From: Cytobacillus massiliigabonensis
Lineage (GTDB): Bacteria; Bacillota; Bacilli; Bacillales; Cytobacillaceae
Length of the DNA: 64,000 nt
Assembly: GCF_900199725.1 (NCBI RefSeq)
Contig: NZ_LT904902.1
Location: 832,781 to 896,780 of the forward strand
Reading direction: 5' to 3'
The notes below the pieces were generated by a model that was given only the letters and a program-made list of their open reading frames with translations, had not been told where the DNA came from and searched no databases. The translations under genes and the position numbers were made by a program. Below are positions 25,232-34,161 of the stretch, one piece after another; position 1 is the stretch's first letter; each line of letters starts with the position of its first letter.

Positions 25232-26290
25232 TCACGAAGTCTTCTCCTTCTTCTGCAATAGCACGGCGGCAATAACGATCACGCCTTTAAAGGCTTCGCG
25301 TAAGAATGGCGGTACTCCAAATAGATTTAAGAGATTGTTCATCACCGCAATGATCAGCATGCCATAGACTGTGCCAAGGATAAAGCCCCTTCCGCCCATC
25401 ATATTGGTTCCGCCGACTACAGCTGCTGCAATGGCGTCCATTTCCATGCCTCTGCCTGCATTTGAGAAATCCATGGAGCCAATTCTGGACACTTGAATGA
25501 TTGCTGCAATCGAGACAAGGAGCCCCATGAGCGCATAGACACGCAGCTTTACCTTTTCGACATGGATGCCAGAAAGCTTAGCCGCCCGTTCATTTGATCC
25601 AACCGCTATAATCTGTCTGCCAAACGTCGTTCGTTTCGAAACATAGTAAAGGATGAAAGCAATGATGGCCCAATAAATGATTGGCATAATCATAAAGCTG
25701 CCAATTTTAAAGCTCGCAATCTGTAGAAATTCTGTCGGCACCTTCGGATTATAGCCTTGCATAAAATGCTGTGTCACACTTCGAAAAATCATCATCGCTC
25801 CTAGAGTGGCAATGAATGGCGGCACCTTTCCTTTTGTAATCGATACGCCAATTAAAGAGCCTAGTAAATAGCCGAAAAGCAAAACAACGAGAATTGTAAT
25901 CGCAAAGGCAGGAACACCTGTGATCCCCATTGCGAGTAAGAACCCTTTTGTTCCCGTATCAAGGAGCATCATGGACAAGGCACCTGTGACAACAAGGGTA
26001 GAGCCGACAGCTAAATCAATCCCGCCTGTCATAATCACGAAAGTCATCCCTAAGGCAACGATGGCAGTTGCGGCGTTATTTCGCAGGATGTTGATCCAGT
26101 TGTTGATCCATGCCTGAAACCAGCTGCCAAAGGAATCATAATCAAATCCTAACACGAGCGTCTGCAGGATAATCATGATGATGAGTGCAATCGCAATGCT
26201 AAAAAGCGGGTCACTAGACCACTTGTATTTAAACCATTGAAAAAAGCTGCGCTTATTTTTTATCGCGGCATGATCCAGACTAGGCTTCAT
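25232..26290 (-). CDS. ribose/galactose-type ABC transporter permease (RbsC-like)
   Basis: A 352-residue integral membrane protein with about eight to ten TM helices. Diagnostic blocks: LRNNAATAIVALGMTFVIMTGGIDLAVGS, YVSKRTTFGRQIIAVGSNERAAKLSGI and AIAAAVVGGTNMMGGRG. The last includes the EAA-like coupling loop for the ATPase. This is the BPD_transp_2 family (RbsC, MglC, XylH). AAAGGAGGG precedes the ATG, six bases after the ATPase stop. It forms the channel for the sugar or polyol delivered by the binding protein at 28800-29783. Last gene of its unit. Confidence 0.95.
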   Translation of the reverse strand: MKPSLDHAAIKNKRSFFQWFKYKWSSDPLFSIAIALIIMIILQTLVLGFDYDSFGSWFQAWINNWINILRNNAATAIVALGMTFVIMTGGIDLAVGSTLVVTGALSMMLLDTGTKGFLLAMGITGVPAFAITILVVLLFGYLLGSLIGVSITKGKVPPFIATLGAMMIFRSVTQHFMQGYNPKVPTEFLQIASFKIGSFMIMPIIYWAIIAFILYYVSKRTTFGRQIIAVGSNERAAKLSGIHVEKVKLRVYALMGLLVSIAAIIQVSRIGSMDFSNAGRGMEMDAIAAAVVGGTNMMGGRGFILGTVYGMLIIAVMNNLLNLFGVPPFLREAFKGVIVIAAVLLQKKEKTS

Positions 26291-26296
26291 TCCGAT

Positions 26297-27796
26297 TTAT
26301 CCCTCCTTTGCATTAGTCAGCTGACCGCCGGTAGCAAGACGCATAATCGAATGCTCGTTCATCTCTTCGTTAGCCACTTCCCCTTGAATGACACCATGAT
26401 ACATAACAAGTGCCCGGTCACAAAGACGTATAATTTCATTGGCTTCACTAGAAAGCACAACGATGGCGATATTTTCTTCCGCAAGCTTCAAGATCATGTC
26501 ATATATATCTTCCTTCGCCCCGACATCCACCCCTTGCGTAGGATTGTCCAAGATTAATAGTTTCGGCTTCGCCGCAAGCCATTTAGCCAGGATCACCTTT
26601 TGCTGATTTCCGCCTGAAAGGCTCGTAATGCTGTCCGTCAGCTCCCCCATCTTTATTCTTAGTGCTTTGCGCTGCTCTTCAAAAACCTCTTCATGCTTCT
26701 TTCTATTGATCGTGCCATTTTTTGAAAAGTGCGGCCATGTAACGATGGAGGCATTCTCAATTATATCCATATCTTTAATAATGGCATTTTCCTTGCGGTT
26801 CCTAGGCAGATACGCAATGCCCTCTTTAATTGCCTGTTGGGTACTCGCCACTTTCACTTCTTTATCATTCAGATAGATTTTTCCAGATGAGATCCTTTCC
26901 GCGCCGAAAATAGATTGAAAGAGCTCACTCCGTCCATCACCAAGAAGGCCCGTAAAGCCAACAATCTCCCCTTCCTTAATCGAAAAGCTAATGTTTCTGA
27001 AGAAAGGGCGATTCGAAAGTTCTTCCACACGCAAAATCTCTTGGCCTATTTTTTTCTCTCTGTTTAACGGTTCGGTCCTAACGTCATGACCCACCATAAA
27101 ACGGGCAAGATCATTTGTATTGACTTCATGAACATTTCCTTCAGCCACAAGGCTTCCGTCTCGGAGTACAAGATAGCGATTGCAAACATGCATCACTTCA
27201 TTCAATTTATGAGAGATAAAGATGATCCCGACATCATGCTCGCTTAATGTTTTCATCATTTTAAAGACCCGTTCAATCTCTTGATCTGTTAATGACGTCG
27301 TAGGCTCATCCATAATAATGAACGAGGCGTTCGTCATCATGGCCCTGCAGATTTCAACGATTTGTTTGTAGGAAGCATCTAGCTCCCGGACCATCATTGC
27401 AGGATCGAGATTTACATTCATTTGTTTAAAAATCTTATCTGTTTCTTGCTGCATTCTTTCTGTATCAAGACTCCCTCTTTTTGTTTTCAGTTCTCTTCCT
27501 AAAAACATATTTTCGTAAATGGGCAAGTCGTTAATCAAGTTTAATTCCTGATGGATGAAGGCGATTCCGGCTTCCTGTGATTGTTTCGGGGTATGGAATG
27601 CAGCTTCCTTTCCATTGACAAAAATTGCGCCTGAATCCATTTGATGGACGCCGCCGAGAATGTTCATTAATGTTGATTTGCCTGCGCCGTTTTCGCCTAG
27701 CAATGCGCAGATTTCACCGCCTTTTAGCGTAAAAGAAACATCCTTAATGACATCATTGCTTCCAAAAGACTTCTTGATATTTCGCATGTCAATCAT
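26297..27796 (-). CDS. ribose/galactose-type ABC transporter ATPase (RbsA/MglA-like)
   Basis: A double-cassette ATPase of 499 residues from the ATG at 27796. An upstream in-frame ATG at 27844 lacks any Shine-Dalgarno sequence, while GGATGTG lies before the chosen one. The first cassette has Walker A GENGAGKST, signature-region DASYKQIVEICRAM and Walker B FIIMDEPTTSLT. The second has the degenerate GLLGDGRSELF, SLSGGNQQKVILAKWLA and LLILDNPTQGVDVGAKEDIY. The arrangement is that of sugar importers RbsA/MglA/XylG. It is separated from its binding-protein gene by a plus-strand lipoprotein gene and a dispersed repeat, which is unusual for this operon type. Confidence 0.95.
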   Translation of the reverse strand: MIDMRNIKKSFGSNDVIKDVSFTLKGGEICALLGENGAGKSTLMNILGGVHQMDSGAIFVNGKEAAFHTPKQSQEAGIAFIHQELNLINDLPIYENMFLGRELKTKRGSLDTERMQQETDKIFKQMNVNLDPAMMVRELDASYKQIVEICRAMMTNASFIIMDEPTTSLTDQEIERVFKMMKTLSEHDVGIIFISHKLNEVMHVCNRYLVLRDGSLVAEGNVHEVNTNDLARFMVGHDVRTEPLNREKKIGQEILRVEELSNRPFFRNISFSIKEGEIVGFTGLLGDGRSELFQSIFGAERISSGKIYLNDKEVKVASTQQAIKEGIAYLPRNRKENAIIKDMDIIENASIVTWPHFSKNGTINRKKHEEVFEEQRKALRIKMGELTDSITSLSGGNQQKVILAKWLAAKPKLLILDNPTQGVDVGAKEDIYDMILKLAEENIAIVVLSSEANEIIRLCDRALVMYHGVIQGEVANEEMNEHSIMRLATGGQLTNAKEG

Positions 27797-27860
27797 AGAA
27801 TCACATCCGGATAGATTTGTAGAAAGGCTGCTTTCTGCAATCATTTAACATTATTTGTAG

Positions 27861-27992
27861 AGGTTGATCTTCACTCCAGGTTGCTCGCTTTCCGCGGGGT
27901 GGCGGTGAGCCTTCTCGACGCGCAGCGCCTCCGGGGGGTCACCTGTCCCACTACTCCCGCTAAAGTCTCGCACCTTCCGCTACGATCAACCG
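27861..27992. repeat. dispersed GC-rich ~132-bp element, copy 2
   Basis: GGTTGATCTTCACTCC at one end and CGATCAACC at the other, with the shared CTCGCTTTCCGCGGGGTGG and AGTCTCGCACCTTCCGC blocks. Same orientation as copies at 9529, 31822 and 34162. It lies upstream of the transporter ATPase gene. Confidence 0.9.
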
Positions 27993-28142
27993 AGATTTTT
28001 TGCCATTGGTATGTTATCTCTAAAATAACAATTAATTAGAAACATGGTTTGAAAATTATGCTCAATGCTAAATCCAGAATAATGAAACATTTCCAATATA
28101 CTTTCGTATTAAATAGAAACGAATGAAAAGGGGGCGACATTT

Positions 28143-28697
28143 CTGAAGAAAATTATTACTTTATCTGCATTTGTTTCATTCTTACTTGTCGGCTGTCAGT
28201 TTAATGAAGACGGAACTCTCGATACTTCTAAATTAAAGGAGATAGAGATGAATGATGTGACAGAAACACAAAAGGAAAGGATGCCAATCACTTATCAAGC
28301 ACCTTCTGTTAAAGAAGGACTTTCTGCCCTACCATTCAAAATGGCATTGCCGGACATTCTGCCTTTTAACGCTCAGCCTTTTCAACCGCCTACTATTCAA
28401 GATATGTCTCGTGATGGCAAGCAATTGATGGCTGAATTTAAAACTGCCTCAAAAAGCAACGCTGGTAAATCAATTATTTTAATGATTACTGCTATTAATA
28501 GGGATGCAGACTCTGATCGTTCTAATTCAGAAGAGGTTAAATTAAGCCGTGATGTAATTGCTTTTTATACAAATAAAACCCTTTCCTTCCATCTTGATGG
28601 AATCTCTTACACGGTCACTTATATGAATGATGACATTCCTAAAGAACAACACAAAAATGAAATCATCGATATGGCCAAACAAATGATTGACCAATGA
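28143..28697 (+). CDS. putative lipoprotein with CTG start
   Basis: The frame extends upstream of the first ATG (28248) into a clear lipoprotein signal: KKIITLSAFVSFLLVGC, with the lipobox LVGC. The only start that includes it is a CTG at 28143, eight bases after AAAAGGGGG; no ATG, GTG or TTG is in frame there. The 184-residue product continues as a soluble, mixed domain (FKMALPDILPFNAQPFQPP, AEFKTASKSNAGKSIILMITAINRD, YTVTYMNDDIP) that resembles uncharacterised Bacillus lipoproteins. It faces the other way from the ABC genes on both sides. A hairpin without a T run lies at 28720-28742. Confidence 0.7.
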   Translation: MKKIITLSAFVSFLLVGCQFNEDGTLDTSKLKEIEMNDVTETQKERMPITYQAPSVKEGLSALPFKMALPDILPFNAQPFQPPTIQDMSRDGKQLMAEFKTASKSNAGKSIILMITAINRDADSDRSNSEEVKLSRDVIAFYTNKTLSFHLDGISYTVTYMNDDIPKEQHKNEIIDMAKQMIDQ

Positions 28698-28799
28698 AAT
28701 ACCTAAGCACCTTTTCTTTGCCTCTCCTTACAAAAGAGAGGCTATAGCAGTTGCCATACCCCCTCTTTGATCGTTATTGCTTTTCTATGAAATGAAGAC

Positions 28800-29783
28800 T
28801 TAATATGGGGAATTTTCGTCTAGGAATTCTTCGTAATTGTCTCTATCTACGATTGTTGTCGGGATGATTGTTTCCTTTTCTACGTCTTCTCCTTTTAATA
28901 CTTTAAGGGCGACGTCTACAGCATCCTTGACCATTGCTGGGCTGTATAGGGCAGACTGAATCCAAATGTCTTGATTTTCAGGCATCATATTAAAATACTC
29001 CTGCATGCCGCCTCCCCCTGTGACGACTTTAATATCCGTTCTTCCGGCTTCTTTGATCGCTTGCAGAACACCGATAGACGTTTCATCGTCCATTGAGTAG
29101 ACGGCATCGATTTTATCAAGGCTTGTTAAAATATCTGCGAAATCCTTTAAGCCATCCTCACGCGTAAACTGGGTGGCATACGTGTGAAGCTCCATGTTAG
29201 GGGCAATTTCTTTCATTGTGTCAGTAAAGCCTTTTCCTCTAAGCTCTGAAACAGAGCCTGATGAAGGCACTTCAAGAATGACGACATTCCCCTCTGTCCC
29301 AACCTTGTCTACAATATATTTCGCCCCTTGGATTCCCATGTCTTCATTGTCTCCAGCTACACGGTATACCTCTTCTGAATCAATGACGATATCAAAATTA
29401 ACAATCTTAATTCCTTCATCGATTGCTTTTTGAATCGGCACTTCCATTCCTTCCCACTGCGGGAAGGCGACAATCGCTTCTGCTCCCCAAGTCATGAGAT
29501 CATCTAACTGTGTGGTCATTTCCTCGGCATTGCTGCTTGTTTGGATTTGATACTCCATTTCACTGTTAAGCTCTTTTGCACGTGCCTCTGCATGGTAGGC
29601 AACCGCTGCAACCCATCCATGTGTAACAGCAGGTGCAAGAATCCCAACCTTATACTTCTTCTCTCCTGAATCCCCTTCTGAATCTGTCCCGCCGCCTTCA
29701 TTTGTTTTTTCTGTGTTACATGCACTTAAAACTGGAATCAGGCACAACACAAGCAGCATAAAGAGATAGAAAGTCTTTTTTAT
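28800..29783 (-). CDS. sugar ABC transporter substrate-binding lipoprotein (ribose-type), apparent ATA start
   Basis: A periplasmic-binding-protein family 1 protein of about 327 residues. The lipoprotein signal KKTFYLFMLLVLCLIPVLSAC is followed by a Glu/Gly/Ser linker and the binding fold (KYKVGILAPAVTHGWVAAV, LDDLMTWGAEAIVAFPQWEG, DGLKDFADILTSLDKIDAVYSMDDE, VVTGGGGMQEYF). No ATG, GTG or TTG precedes the signal sequence in frame within reach of the strong AAGGGGG. Eight bases after it stands an ATA (29783) directly before AAAAAG, where ATG would be expected. The open frame extends to an ATG at 29945, but that stretch does not look like protein. It presumably delivers the substrate to the RbsA/RbsC-like pair. 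Confidence 0.88.
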   Translation of the reverse strand: MKKTFYLFMLLVLCLIPVLSACNTEKTNEGGGTDSEGDSGEKKYKVGILAPAVTHGWVAAVAYHAEARAKELNSEMEYQIQTSSNAEEMTTQLDDLMTWGAEAIVAFPQWEGMEVPIQKAIDEGIKIVNFDIVIDSEEVYRVAGDNEDMGIQGAKYIVDKVGTEGNVVILEVPSSGSVSELRGKGFTDTMKEIAPNMELHTYATQFTREDGLKDFADILTSLDKIDAVYSMDDETSIGVLQAIKEAGRTDIKVVTGGGGMQEYFNMMPENQDIWIQSALYSPAMVKDAVDVALKVLKGEDVEKETIIPTTIVDRDNYEEFLDENSPY

Positions 29784-29845
29784 TCCATTAACCCCCTTAG
29801 TTTGAAAATCTTGTAATCTATGACAGGATGAATACCAATAAACAG

Positions 29846-29859
29846 CGGGACCGTTTACA
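29846..29859 (-). promoter_or_regulatory. possible LacI-type or cre half-operator upstream of the binding-protein gene
   Basis: The minus strand reads TGTAAACGGTCCCG. The left half matches the TGTAA-CG core of the local LacI-type operators at 34056 and 34351 and also a CcpA cre site, but the right half is not symmetric. It is positioned 63 bases before the binding-protein start. Confidence 0.35.
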
Positions 29860-29904
29860 TTTGAGAGGAATGATTCCTGTGAATTGGATGTGATGAGATA
29901 TGCG

Positions 29905-30897
29905 TTAGAGCCGAATTTTCTGTCCTGTTTCCAATGAGGCTTCAATCGCTTTCAGCAGCTTAAGCGTATAAAATACATCTTCTAGAGGAATCACATCGTT
30001 TTCTTGATTCGTTTCTAGGCATTGGACAAAATACGATAGTTCATTTTTGAAGGCATCCTCATCTACAATATCGATGGAAGATTTGGCCATTTCATTGTAG
30101 TAAACAAACTGCTGATGATTGATTTGCTCAATATTTTCACCAGCAGCCACACGATACTCCAATGTTCCTTGGACAGCCTGTGCTCGAAACGACATCGTAA
30201 ACGGATAGCCGTTTGGCATTCGGTGAGAGGCTTCCACAAAGGCTTTGCTATTATTTTTAAAAAGAAGAGTCGTCATGATATGATCCCAAGCACCATATTT
30301 ATTTTTCGTGCCTGCTGCATAAACGGATTCTGCTTCACCGAGCAGATATGAAATGAAATCGATATCATGAATATGGAGATCGAACAAAGCTCCACCGCTT
30401 TTTTCTGGATGCCGGAACCAATCACTCCATCCTGGAGTCTGACCTAGCCGCTGCCCATGAACGATTTCGATATCCTTTAATTGATCAGATTCGCTATAGG
30501 CCTTGATCCGCTTATATTCTGGCCAAAAGCGGAGCAGATGGCCGACAAATAATCTCACGCCATTTTCTTGAACTTCTTTAAAAATCCGGTTGGCAGATTC
30601 CAATGACAAGGTTAGCGGTTTTTCGCAGATGATATGCTTCCCTGCTCTTGCCGCCTTGATTATATATTCTTCATGCAAAAAGGTAGGTAAGCAAATATCA
30701 ATGATATCGATATCCTCATGACGCAATAAATCATCATAGTCAGAAACAAAGGTACCATTATAAATACCGGTGATTTCCTTGTCCTCTACTTCACTACGCG
30801 TACAAATTGCAGCAACTCGACAATTTTCAAGTGATTGATAAGCTTTCAAATGCATTTTGCCGATAAATCCTAAACCAACGAGGCCAATGTTTTTCAT
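29905..30897 (-). CDS. Gfo/Idh/MocA-family oxidoreductase
   Basis: A 330-residue dehydrogenase. The N-terminal Rossmann motif is GLVGLGFIGKMHLKAY; the conserved cofactor/substrate block is HIICEKPLTLSL; and SGGALFDLHIHDIDFISYLLG holds the catalytic D-x-x-x-H (His in IHDIDF). The C-terminal domain is the usual open beta-sheet. The family oxidises sugars, inositols or their derivatives with NAD(P). AAGGAGGACG precedes the ATG, and only ten bases separate it from the upstream isomerase gene, so they are co-transcribed. The substrate is unknown. Confidence 0.92.
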   Translation of the reverse strand: MKNIGLVGLGFIGKMHLKAYQSLENCRVAAICTRSEVEDKEITGIYNGTFVSDYDDLLRHEDIDIIDICLPTFLHEEYIIKAARAGKHIICEKPLTLSLESANRIFKEVQENGVRLFVGHLLRFWPEYKRIKAYSESDQLKDIEIVHGQRLGQTPGWSDWFRHPEKSGGALFDLHIHDIDFISYLLGEAESVYAAGTKNKYGAWDHIMTTLLFKNNSKAFVEASHRMPNGYPFTMSFRAQAVQGTLEYRVAAGENIEQINHQQFVYYNEMAKSSIDIVDEDAFKNELSYFVQCLETNQENDVIPLEDVFYTLKLLKAIEASLETGQKIRL

Positions 30898-30907
30898 ATC
30901 GTCCTCC

Positions 30908-31714
30908 TTACTCTAGCAGTCTTGAAAGATAGTCGTACGACCTTTTTACTGCTTCGTTCACTTCTTCTAGATTGGATGGACCTGCTGGGGTAAATTCGAT
31001 TTCTACACTAATTGGTCCCCTGTAATCTGCTTTCTTTAATATGCCAAAGACTTTGCGGAAATCTAATTCGCCGTCCCCTATTGCGGGAAAGTTCCATTCA
31101 TTAAAAGGACCGCGTTTATCCTTTAGGTGGATAAATGCCACACAGTCAGCGGACTCTTCTAAATCCTCATATGGCAAGGTATTTCCGTAAAAAACTACAT
31201 TTGCGGTATCATAATTTATTTTTACGCGATTGTTTAGTGAGGCAGCCAGTTTCTTCAATGAAAGCCCCGTCGCATAGTTATTTCCATGTGTTTCTATTAC
31301 AAGGGTTTTATTTAATTTCTCGCACTTTTGAATGACAGGTTCTAAATTTCGAGCAAGCACTCTTTCGTCCTCAATGATGTCGGAATCATGATGGGAATCG
31401 CCTGTGGCTGTAATGATATAGGGGCAATTAAATTCAACGGCCAAGTCGATGCTTTTTAATAAGTTATCAATTCCTTCTGTTCTCATGACGTTGCTATGGG
31501 CGCCAATTCCTGCGCATTGCATGTTATATTCGTGAAGCCATTCTTTGATTTCACGGAGCTGCTTGGGTGACATTTCTGGCAGGACATGAGCGGTATGGTC
31601 TTTGACTGCCGATAATTCAATTTGTGTGAATCCGGCTTGGCTTGCGCCCTTGACCGCTTCTTCCAGTGAAAAGCCGTGATATGTGTTGGAGTTGATTGCG
31701 AGCTGCTTTAGCAT
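30908..31714 (-). CDS. sugar phosphate isomerase/epimerase (xylose isomerase-like TIM barrel)
   Basis: A 268-residue protein from the ATG at 31714 with AGGAGGGGAG directly upstream; the longer frame to 31747 would swallow that site. The AP-endonuclease-2/xylose-isomerase-like barrel shows FSLEEAVKGASQAGFTQIELSA, TLVIETHGNNY (metal-binding E and H), INYDTANVVFYG (D), VAFIHLKDKRG (H and K), FPAIGDGELDF and PISVEIEFTP (final metal-binding E). These are the ligands of IolE/IolH/Hyi-type enzymes. Sits between two dehydrogenase genes, implying sequential oxidation and isomerisation of one imported compound. Confidence 0.9.
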   Translation of the reverse strand: MLKQLAINSNTYHGFSLEEAVKGASQAGFTQIELSAVKDHTAHVLPEMSPKQLREIKEWLHEYNMQCAGIGAHSNVMRTEGIDNLLKSIDLAVEFNCPYIITATGDSHHDSDIIEDERVLARNLEPVIQKCEKLNKTLVIETHGNNYATGLSLKKLAASLNNRVKINYDTANVVFYGNTLPYEDLEESADCVAFIHLKDKRGPFNEWNFPAIGDGELDFRKVFGILKKADYRGPISVEIEFTPAGPSNLEEVNEAVKRSYDYLSRLLE

Positions 31715-31821
31715 TCTCTCCCCTCCTGTCTGATTAGTGGGTGTCATTGATTTAAAAATATGAAATCCATTACATGTTTAGTATGAAAATTTGTTTTTAT
31801 AGGTAAAAAGTTTGTGGGTAA

Positions 31822-31955
31822 AGGTTGATTTGCGCTCCAAGTGGCTCGCTTTCCTTGGAGTGGATGTTGAGCCTCCTCGGCGCACAGCGCCTGTGGGGTC
31901 TCAACTGTCCCACACTTCCCGCAGGAGTCTCGCCGCCTTCCGCTTCAATCAACTA
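31822..31955. repeat. dispersed GC-rich ~132-bp element, copy 3
   Basis: GGTTGATTTGCGCTCC to CTTCAATCAACT with the shared inner blocks, somewhat diverged (CTTGGAGTGGATGTTGAGC). It separates the isomerase gene from the upstream dehydrogenase gene, so it interrupts the operon or is transcribed within it. Confidence 0.9.
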
Positions 31956-32009
31956 CTTTTTTTGTAGTTTCACAATAATTCTGCAGGAAATAGTTTTTAA
32001 AATCTGAGT

Positions 32010-33017
32010 CTACAAAGCTAGTATCTTATCAATTACCTTTAGACAAGCAAGTGCTTGCTTACTAGTGACTGGGGGTTCGCGGTCATGGATGATGCAATCA
32101 ATGAAGGCATCAATGACGCCGGAGCTTGTTTGGTTGTCGTTTGTTTGGATTGGCTCTAATTCATATTTAATAACGGTGCCGTCTTTCTTTTCGATGATGA
32201 GCTGGGATTCGGGGTGTTGATAGATTTTGATTATTCCCTCCTGGCAATAGATTGTAGTTGAATTGTCTTCTGATCCATAGTAGGTCCACGAAAAGGAAGC
32301 TGTTCCTAGCCTGCCCTTTTTCGTTTTTAATGCGCAGACTACATTGTCGCAAACTTCGATTAGCTTTCCTGTTTCGTCCACCTTATCAAGTGACCCGTGA
32401 AAGGCATGCACTTCTTCGATCTCATCGTCCAATAAGTAATGGATTAAATCGATTTTATGAATGCCGAGATCGCCTGCTACACCCGAGTGGGAACGGTCTT
32501 TTTTGAAAAACCAGGTCGCATTCGATTTGTCTACTCCCCAGTTTTCTGGGCCTTGATGGCCAAACGAGGTTTTAAAGGTTAGCACCTCGCCTAGTTCCTT
32601 CTTTTCTAGAATTTCCTTTGCTTTTTGGTGTGCCTTTGTAAAGCGCTGGTTATGATCAATCATTAATTTCTTACCTGATTTGCTTTCGGCTTCAATTATT
32701 TCCTCGGCAAACTTTACGTTCATTGCTAAGGGCTTTTCACAGAGAACATGCTTGCCGCTTAACAGTGCATTTGAAGTATTAATATGATGCACTTCATTGG
32801 AGGAGCAATCACTGATCGCGGTAATCGCTGGATCATTGAATAGTTCTTCCACTGTTTTTACAGCTCGCCCGCCAAATTCCATCGCCATTTCCTTCGCTCT
32901 TTCCTCATTTCGGTCATAAAAAACCATTTCCTCTACATGAGGATTGGCTTTATACTCTGGTGCATGACGGAATTTAGCGATCGAACCGCAGCCGATGATT
33001 CCTACTTTTATTCCCAA
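32010..33017 (-). CDS. Gfo/Idh/MocA-family oxidoreductase
   Basis: About 335 residues. Two tandem TTG codons compete; the second (33017) lies nine bases after AGGAGG, the first only three, so I take the second. NAD(P)-binding motif VGIIGCGSIAKFRHAPEY, conserved KHVLCEKPLAMNV, a GVAGDLGIHKIDLIHYLL block with the catalytic histidine and aspartate, and a C-terminal beta domain. It differs clearly from the dehydrogenase at 29905-30897. It lies 14 bases downstream of the LacI-family regulator gene and is probably in the same transcript. Confidence 0.92.
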   Translation of the reverse strand: MGIKVGIIGCGSIAKFRHAPEYKANPHVEEMVFYDRNEERAKEMAMEFGGRAVKTVEELFNDPAITAISDCSSNEVHHINTSNALLSGKHVLCEKPLAMNVKFAEEIIEAESKSGKKLMIDHNQRFTKAHQKAKEILEKKELGEVLTFKTSFGHQGPENWGVDKSNATWFFKKDRSHSGVAGDLGIHKIDLIHYLLDDEIEEVHAFHGSLDKVDETGKLIEVCDNVVCALKTKKGRLGTASFSWTYYGSEDNSTTIYCQEGIIKIYQHPESQLIIEKKDGTVIKYELEPIQTNDNQTSSGVIDAFIDCIIHDREPPVTSKQALACLKVIDKILAL

Positions 33018-33031
33018 TGCCAAAAACCTCC

Positions 33032-34021
33032 TTACCCCATTGTTGACTCACGAATGATTAAATCATGATCAAGCACAACGCTTTCCACCTGTTCTCCTTT
33101 AATATTCATGATCAGCATATTTGCAGCTGTCACCCCCATTTTGTACATCGGCTGAGAAACCGTTGTCAGTGTTGGATTCGTCATGTTTGAAAAACTAATA
33201 TTGTCAAAGCCGATAATGGCCAGATCATTTGGTACATGCAGCCCGCTTCCATTGATGCCTTTTAACGCGCCAATCGCTAATGTATCGGAAACTGCGAATA
33301 CGGCAGTTGGCTTCTCTTCTAGCTCAAGCAGCACCCTTATTGCTTGAACACCGTTATGAAATTCTAGATCCTTTGTGTGGAAAATCCATTCTTCACGGAT
33401 TGGAAGGCCAAACTCCTTTAGGGCTCTTTCATATCCGCTCCTTCGCTGTCTTGCATAAAGGAACTTTTCATCGGAATTAATGAGGGCAATCTTTTTATTC
33501 CCTAATCGAATGAGATGCTTAACCGCTTGGTAAGCAGCCAGCTCACTATCAATAGTGACAAAGGGAATACTCCCGCCTTCGTCATACTCACTGCAAAGGA
33601 TTACAGGGTAGCTTTCCGCTATTTCAGTCAGCTTCTGCCTATTGACTGCCGGATCCATTGAGATGACCCCGTCAGCCAATTTGTTTTTGATCATATTGAA
33701 ATAGATATTTTCCCGCTGTGGATTTGAATCGGTTTCGCAAAGAAGAATGTTGTAGCTGTTGGCAATCGCTGTATTTTGAATTCCGTTGATAATTTCTGTG
33801 TAAAAAGGATTGGAAATGCTAGGGAGCAGCACGAGTAAAAGCCGGCTTTCAGAGTTTCTTAGGTTTCTCCCGAGCATGCTCGGCTCGTAATTTAGTTCCT
33901 TAATTGCATTTTCTACCTTTAGTCTCGTTTTTGTGCTTACTGATGCCGCATGGTTTAGCACTCTTGAAACGGTTGCGACGGAAACTCCTGCTTTTTCAGC
34001 TACCTGCTGGATATTTGCCAT
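33032..34021 (-). CDS. LacI-family transcriptional regulator
   Basis: From the ATG at 34021 (GAGGG eight bases before) a 329-residue regulator. The N-terminal helix-turn-helix is ANIQQVAEKAGVSVATVSRVLNHAASVS with the hinge helix motif LNYEPSMLGRNLR. The effector domain is of the periplasmic-binding type (LLVLLPSISNPFYTEIINGIQ, ADGVISMDP, AIIGFDNISFSNMTNPTLTTVSQP). It presumably represses the sugar locus until the imported compound or a phosphorylated product is bound. A perfect palindrome 35 bases upstream indicates autoregulation. It heads the dehydrogenase transcript. Confidence 0.95.
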   Translation of the reverse strand: MANIQQVAEKAGVSVATVSRVLNHAASVSTKTRLKVENAIKELNYEPSMLGRNLRNSESRLLLVLLPSISNPFYTEIINGIQNTAIANSYNILLCETDSNPQRENIYFNMIKNKLADGVISMDPAVNRQKLTEIAESYPVILCSEYDEGGSIPFVTIDSELAAYQAVKHLIRLGNKKIALINSDEKFLYARQRRSGYERALKEFGLPIREEWIFHTKDLEFHNGVQAIRVLLELEEKPTAVFAVSDTLAIGALKGINGSGLHVPNDLAIIGFDNISFSNMTNPTLTTVSQPMYKMGVTAANMLIMNIKGEQVESVVLDHDLIIRESTMG

Positions 34022-34055
34022 GATCATTTCCCTCTTTCATACTCTATGACAGCAA

Positions 34056-34073
34056 TTTGTAATCGATTACAAA
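34056..34073. promoter_or_regulatory. LacI-type operator, perfect 18-bp palindrome
   Basis: TTTGTAATCGATTACAAA is fully symmetric with a central CG, as expected of LacI/GalR-family operators. It lies between the regulator gene and the divergent isomerase gene, near the regulator start. Confidence 0.8.
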
Positions 34074-34161
34074 ATGATTTTAGAATGTATTGGATTGTTA
34101 CCCAATATATTATGGTAACGCCGTAATTATGGCTGTTTCTTATAAAAAATATAGTTTGGTA

